A program made the translations under genes and the position numbers. This document shows, one piece after another, positions 61,747 to 64,000 of a stretch of DNA of 64,000 bases. The notes under the pieces were generated by a model, which was given only the letters and a program-made list of their open reading frames with translations, had not been told where the DNA came from and did no database searches. The stretch is from NCBI GenBank assembly GCA_964473555.1, contig CAYYPL010000001.1, positions 434,001 to 498,000 on the forward strand. Direction: 5' to 3'. This DNA is from UBA11400 sp964473555 (GTDB lineage Bacteria; Bacteroidota; Rhodothermia; Balneolales; HLUCCA01). The first letter of the stretch is position 1. Every line of letters starts with the position of its first letter.

Positions 61747-63557
61747 TAGTCCAGTTCAAATTCTTCCTGCCAACTCATATCTACTGGCATTACAGGTTGT
61801 TCTTTTTTCATCAACACATGATTACCAATAACAAGGACATCCATGTTTGTTCGCATAAAACAACGGTAGGCATCATCTGGGGAACTTACAATAGGTTCTC
61901 CCCTGACGTTGAAACTCGTATTGATAACAACTGGAACTCCCGTTAGGTCCTTAAATGCACTGATCAAAGCATAAAAGCGTGGATTAGTCGTTGATTTTAC
62001 TGTCTGAATACGTGCCGAATAGTCAACATGAGTAATTGAAGGAAGTTCTGATCTGAGTTGATATAATTTCTCGAACCCATTTTTATGAGCAAGATTTTTA
62101 TTAGACCTTTGCTCTTTGACCTGTGCTACCATAAGCATATACGGACTCTCCCCTTCATACTCAAAATAATCGGAAACTGAATCGAGTAGAATACTTGGAG
62201 CAAACGGGCGAAAACTTTCACGGAATTTAATCTTGACATTCAGCACTTTTTGCATCTCTTCTGACCTTGGATCGGCCAGTATGGATCTGTTGCCTAATGC
62301 TCGTGGACCAAACTCCATTCTTCCCTGAAACCATCCAACTACATGTTGTTGATCCAGTAATCTAGATATTTCTTTATAGAGATCCTCGTCGGAATAACAT
62401 GTGGCTTGATATGCATGCTTTACTATCCAATTTGATATCTCTTCGTTAGACCACTCAGGCCCAAGGTATGCACCTTTCATGGAATCAGAGGTATTCTCTT
62501 GGATATATCTGGCGTTATCCAGGTACTGATACCATCCAAACAGAGCAGCTCCCAAAGCGCCCCCGGCATCACCCGAAGAAGGTTGTACCCAAATATTTTT
62601 GAATAGTCCTGATCTTTTCAATCTGCCGTTTGATACGCAATTCAATGCAACCCCACCGGCCAGACACAAGTTGTTTGACCCGGTTTTATCTTTGGCATAG
62701 CTTGCAGCTCGAAACACGATTTCTTGTGTCACTTGCTGGATAGAGGCTGCAATGTCCATTTCCTTCTGTGTGATAGGAGTTTCTGGCTTTCTGGGTGGTC
62801 CACCAAATAGCTTGTGAAATTTGGAACTGGTCATTGTAAGTCCCTGCGAATAATTGAAGAAACTTTGATCCATTAAAAATGATCCGTCATTTTTAAGATC
62901 AATCATTTTTTCACGTATAAGGTCGTAATACACAGGATTTCCATAAGGAGCCAAACCCATAAGTTTATACTCACCAGAATTTACTTTGAACCCTGTGTAG
63001 TAGGTAAATGCGGAGTAAAGTAACCCTAGGGAGTGTGGAAAGTGCTGTTCTGCCAGAATTTCAAACTTGTTCCCTTTTCCAAATGCTATGGAACTCGTAG
63101 TCCATTCACCGACACCATCCATGGTCAAAATTGCAGATTCATCGAACGGTGAGGGAAAGAAGGCTGAAGCTGCATGTGATTGATGATGTTCAGTAAATAT
63201 CAATTTCCCTTCAAAACCTAATTCCGACTTTATTTTGTCTGAAATCCAAAGTTTGTCTTTAATCCAGATCGGAAGTCCTTTCCAGGCGCTAAATAACCCC
63301 TTGGGAGCGTAAGCGAGATAAGATTCAAGCAATCGTTCAAATTTCAGAAATGGTTTATCATAGAAAACGACGAGATCAAGCTGTTTAATCGAGACTCCTG
63401 CCGTTTTCAGGCAGAATTCAATGGCATTTTTGGGGTAACTCTGATCGTGTTTCTTGCGAGTGAAACGTTCTTCCTGTGCAGCTGCAAGGATTTCCCCATC
63501 CTTGATCAGGGCTGCTGCTGAATCGTGGTAGTAACAGGATAATCCGAGAATAATCAT
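61746..63557 (-). CDS. Carbamoyltransferase (NodU/CmcH/TobZ family)
   Basis: 603 residues from the ATG at 63557 (MIILGLSCYYHDSAAAL). A longer frame to 63614 runs through a terminator hairpin and is rejected. The N-terminal Kae1-like domain has HHQSHAASAFFPSPFDE and LTMDGVGEW. The C-terminal YrdC-like domain has FQGRMEFGPRALGNRSILAD and VPVVINTSFNVRGEPIV. The enzyme makes carbamoyl-adenylate from carbamoyl phosphate and ATP and transfers the carbamoyl group to a hydroxyl of a sugar or small molecule. An upstream sugar-nucleotide epimerase gene suggests a glycan target. Confidence 0.9.
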   Translation of the reverse strand: MIILGLSCYYHDSAAALIKDGEILAAAQEERFTRKKHDQSYPKNAIEFCLKTAGVSIKQLDLVVFYDKPFLKFERLLESYLAYAPKGLFSAWKGLPIWIKDKLWISDKIKSELGFEGKLIFTEHHQSHAASAFFPSPFDESAILTMDGVGEWTTSSIAFGKGNKFEILAEQHFPHSLGLLYSAFTYYTGFKVNSGEYKLMGLAPYGNPVYYDLIREKMIDLKNDGSFLMDQSFFNYSQGLTMTSSKFHKLFGGPPRKPETPITQKEMDIAASIQQVTQEIVFRAASYAKDKTGSNNLCLAGGVALNCVSNGRLKRSGLFKNIWVQPSSGDAGGALGAALFGWYQYLDNARYIQENTSDSMKGAYLGPEWSNEEISNWIVKHAYQATCYSDEDLYKEISRLLDQQHVVGWFQGRMEFGPRALGNRSILADPRSEEMQKVLNVKIKFRESFRPFAPSILLDSVSDYFEYEGESPYMLMVAQVKEQRSNKNLAHKNGFEKLYQLRSELPSITHVDYSARIQTVKSTTNPRFYALISAFKDLTGVPVVINTSFNVRGEPIVSSPDDAYRCFMRTNMDVLVIGNHVLMKKEQPVMPVDMSWQEEFELD

Positions 63558-63572
63558 ATCGGTAAAATAAAC

Positions 63573-63610
63573 AAAAAAGGGATAGACGTAATCAACGCTA
63601 TCCCTTTTTT
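63573..63610 (-). terminator. Intrinsic terminator after the UXS-like gene, bidirectional shape
   Basis: AAAAAAGGGATAG (63573-63585) is the perfect complement of CTATCCCTTTTTT (63598-63610) with a 12-base loop. On the minus strand it follows the epimerase gene stop by 20 bases and ends in a T tract. It lies just upstream of the carbamoyltransferase start, so it sets that start and separates the two units. Confidence 0.88.
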
Positions 63611-63630
63611 TCAAAGAGTATTATTCATAT

Positions 63631-64000
63631 TCAGACCAAATGCTGAAAATAATCAAGTGTTCTACGAAGTCCTTCAGACCTGTCGACTTTCGCTGACCAT
63701 CCCAAAATCTCTGTTGCTTTCGTGATGTCGGGTTGTCTTACTTTGGGATCATCGTGTGGCAAATCTTTGAATATGAGTTTAGATGAACTACCTGTAAGTT
63801 CTAAGATTTCGAGTGCAAACTCTTTGATTGTGATCTCCTGGGGATTCCCAATATTTACCGGATACACGTAATTACTTTGGGATAGTTTATATATGCCATC
63901 AACCAAGTCGTCGATATAACAGAAAGATCTGGTTTGTGATCCATCGCCGAAAATGGTGATATCCTCACCCCGTAGAGCCTGACCCATAAATGTAGGGAGT
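63631..64000 (-). CDS. UDP-glucuronate decarboxylase-like epimerase, C-terminal part
   Basis: About 123 residues of the C-terminus; the gene enters from beyond the window edge, so the apparent ATG at 63987 is internal. ALRGEDITIFGDGSQTRSF, then YIDDLVDGI, is the substrate and tail region of the extended SDR family. ILGWSAKVDRSEGLRRTLDYF is the usual C-terminus of UXS enzymes, which make UDP-xylose from UDP-glucuronate. NIGNPQEITIKEFALEI also fits. It probably belongs to a surface-glycan locus outside the window. Confidence 0.85.
   Translation of the reverse strand, partial: LPTFMGQALRGEDITIFGDGSQTRSFCYIDDLVDGIYKLSQSNYVYPVNIGNPQEITIKEFALEILELTGSSSKLIFKDLPHDDPKVRQPDITKATEILGWSAKVDRSEGLRRTLDYFQHLV

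Noticed and set aside
63558..63614. N-terminal extension of the carbamoyltransferase
   Set aside because: It would translate through a perfect terminator hairpin, and the family begins at MIILGLSCYYHDSA.
1..64000. CRISPR arrays, tRNA or rRNA genes, transposases and phage genes
   Set aside because: No regularly spaced repeats, no T-arm-like consensus with cloverleaf context and no transposase or integrase motifs were noticed on reading; tRNAscan-SE and barrnap would be decisive.

Overview
The window is about 64 kb of a bacterial chromosome, roughly 40% G+C by eye. It is densely packed with chromosomal housekeeping genes and shows no rRNA, tRNA, CRISPR array, prophage or insertion sequence that I could recognise. 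The gene content fits the Bacteroidota/Rhodothermota/Balneolota group, most likely a Balneolales-type marine or halophilic Gram-negative. Supporting signs are a DUF2480 protein, a DUF2723 membrane mannosyltransferase-like protein, a fused alpha/beta 2-oxoacid dehydrogenase E1, a pyruvoyl-dependent arginine decarboxylase, a three-gene SurA/parvulin cluster, a YbeY lacking the third motif histidine, and many lipoprotein signals with BamD/Omp85-type outer-membrane genes. The taxon is an inference from content; no marker gene was searched.

Layout. 1-658 (minus): a truncated heavy-metal-domain lipoprotein and a DUF192 protein. 829-10112 (plus): the rimP-nusA-infB-rbfA-truB-ribF-rpsO-pnp translation, transcription and RNA-decay cluster, with structured leaders in front of rimP, rpsO and pnp. 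10194-14060 (plus): M16 peptidase, asnS (with a coiled-coil insertion) and holA, meeting a fused E1 gene end to end. 16074-20022: a 450-base non-coding stretch with an operator-like palindrome and a folded RNA ending in a terminator, followed by speD, pyruvoyl arginine decarboxylase, speE and an Omp85-like protein. 20006-25623 (minus): DUF445, DUF494, ybeY, an unknown gene and a 997-residue DUF2723 protein. 25928-30841 (plus): a sulfotransferase-like gene, an M1 aminopeptidase lipoprotein and an SNF-family symporter. 30949-34627 (minus): der, an isolated nuoI, two unknown genes and a peroxiredoxin. 34705-36928 (plus): a small membrane protein, tdk and nupC (nucleoside salvage). 37031-44360 (plus): three SurA/parvulin periplasmic chaperones, MoxR and a von Willebrand-domain membrane protein.

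44401-55688: apt (minus) and tadA (plus), then a very compact minus-strand series sufB-C-D-S-U-nfu-sufA-DUF2480-fni-polyprenyl synthase-bamD-nadD, which joins Fe-S assembly, isoprenoid supply, outer-membrane assembly and NAD synthesis. 55978-57351 (plus): a GH13 lipoprotein. 57359-63557 (minus): carbamoyltransferase, SxtJ-like membrane protein, ackA, a lipoprotein with a catalytically dead caspase-like domain, and pta, packed as one unit. 63631-64000: the end of a UDP-glucuronate decarboxylase-like epimerase gene.

The two observations I rate highest are the folded RNA upstream of the polyamine genes (16301-16447), which matches no riboswitch class I can recall, and the pseudo-caspase lipoprotein gene wedged between ackA and pta. 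The competing helices upstream of rpsO and the long stem upstream of pnp look like autoregulatory leaders of known type but unexamined architecture.
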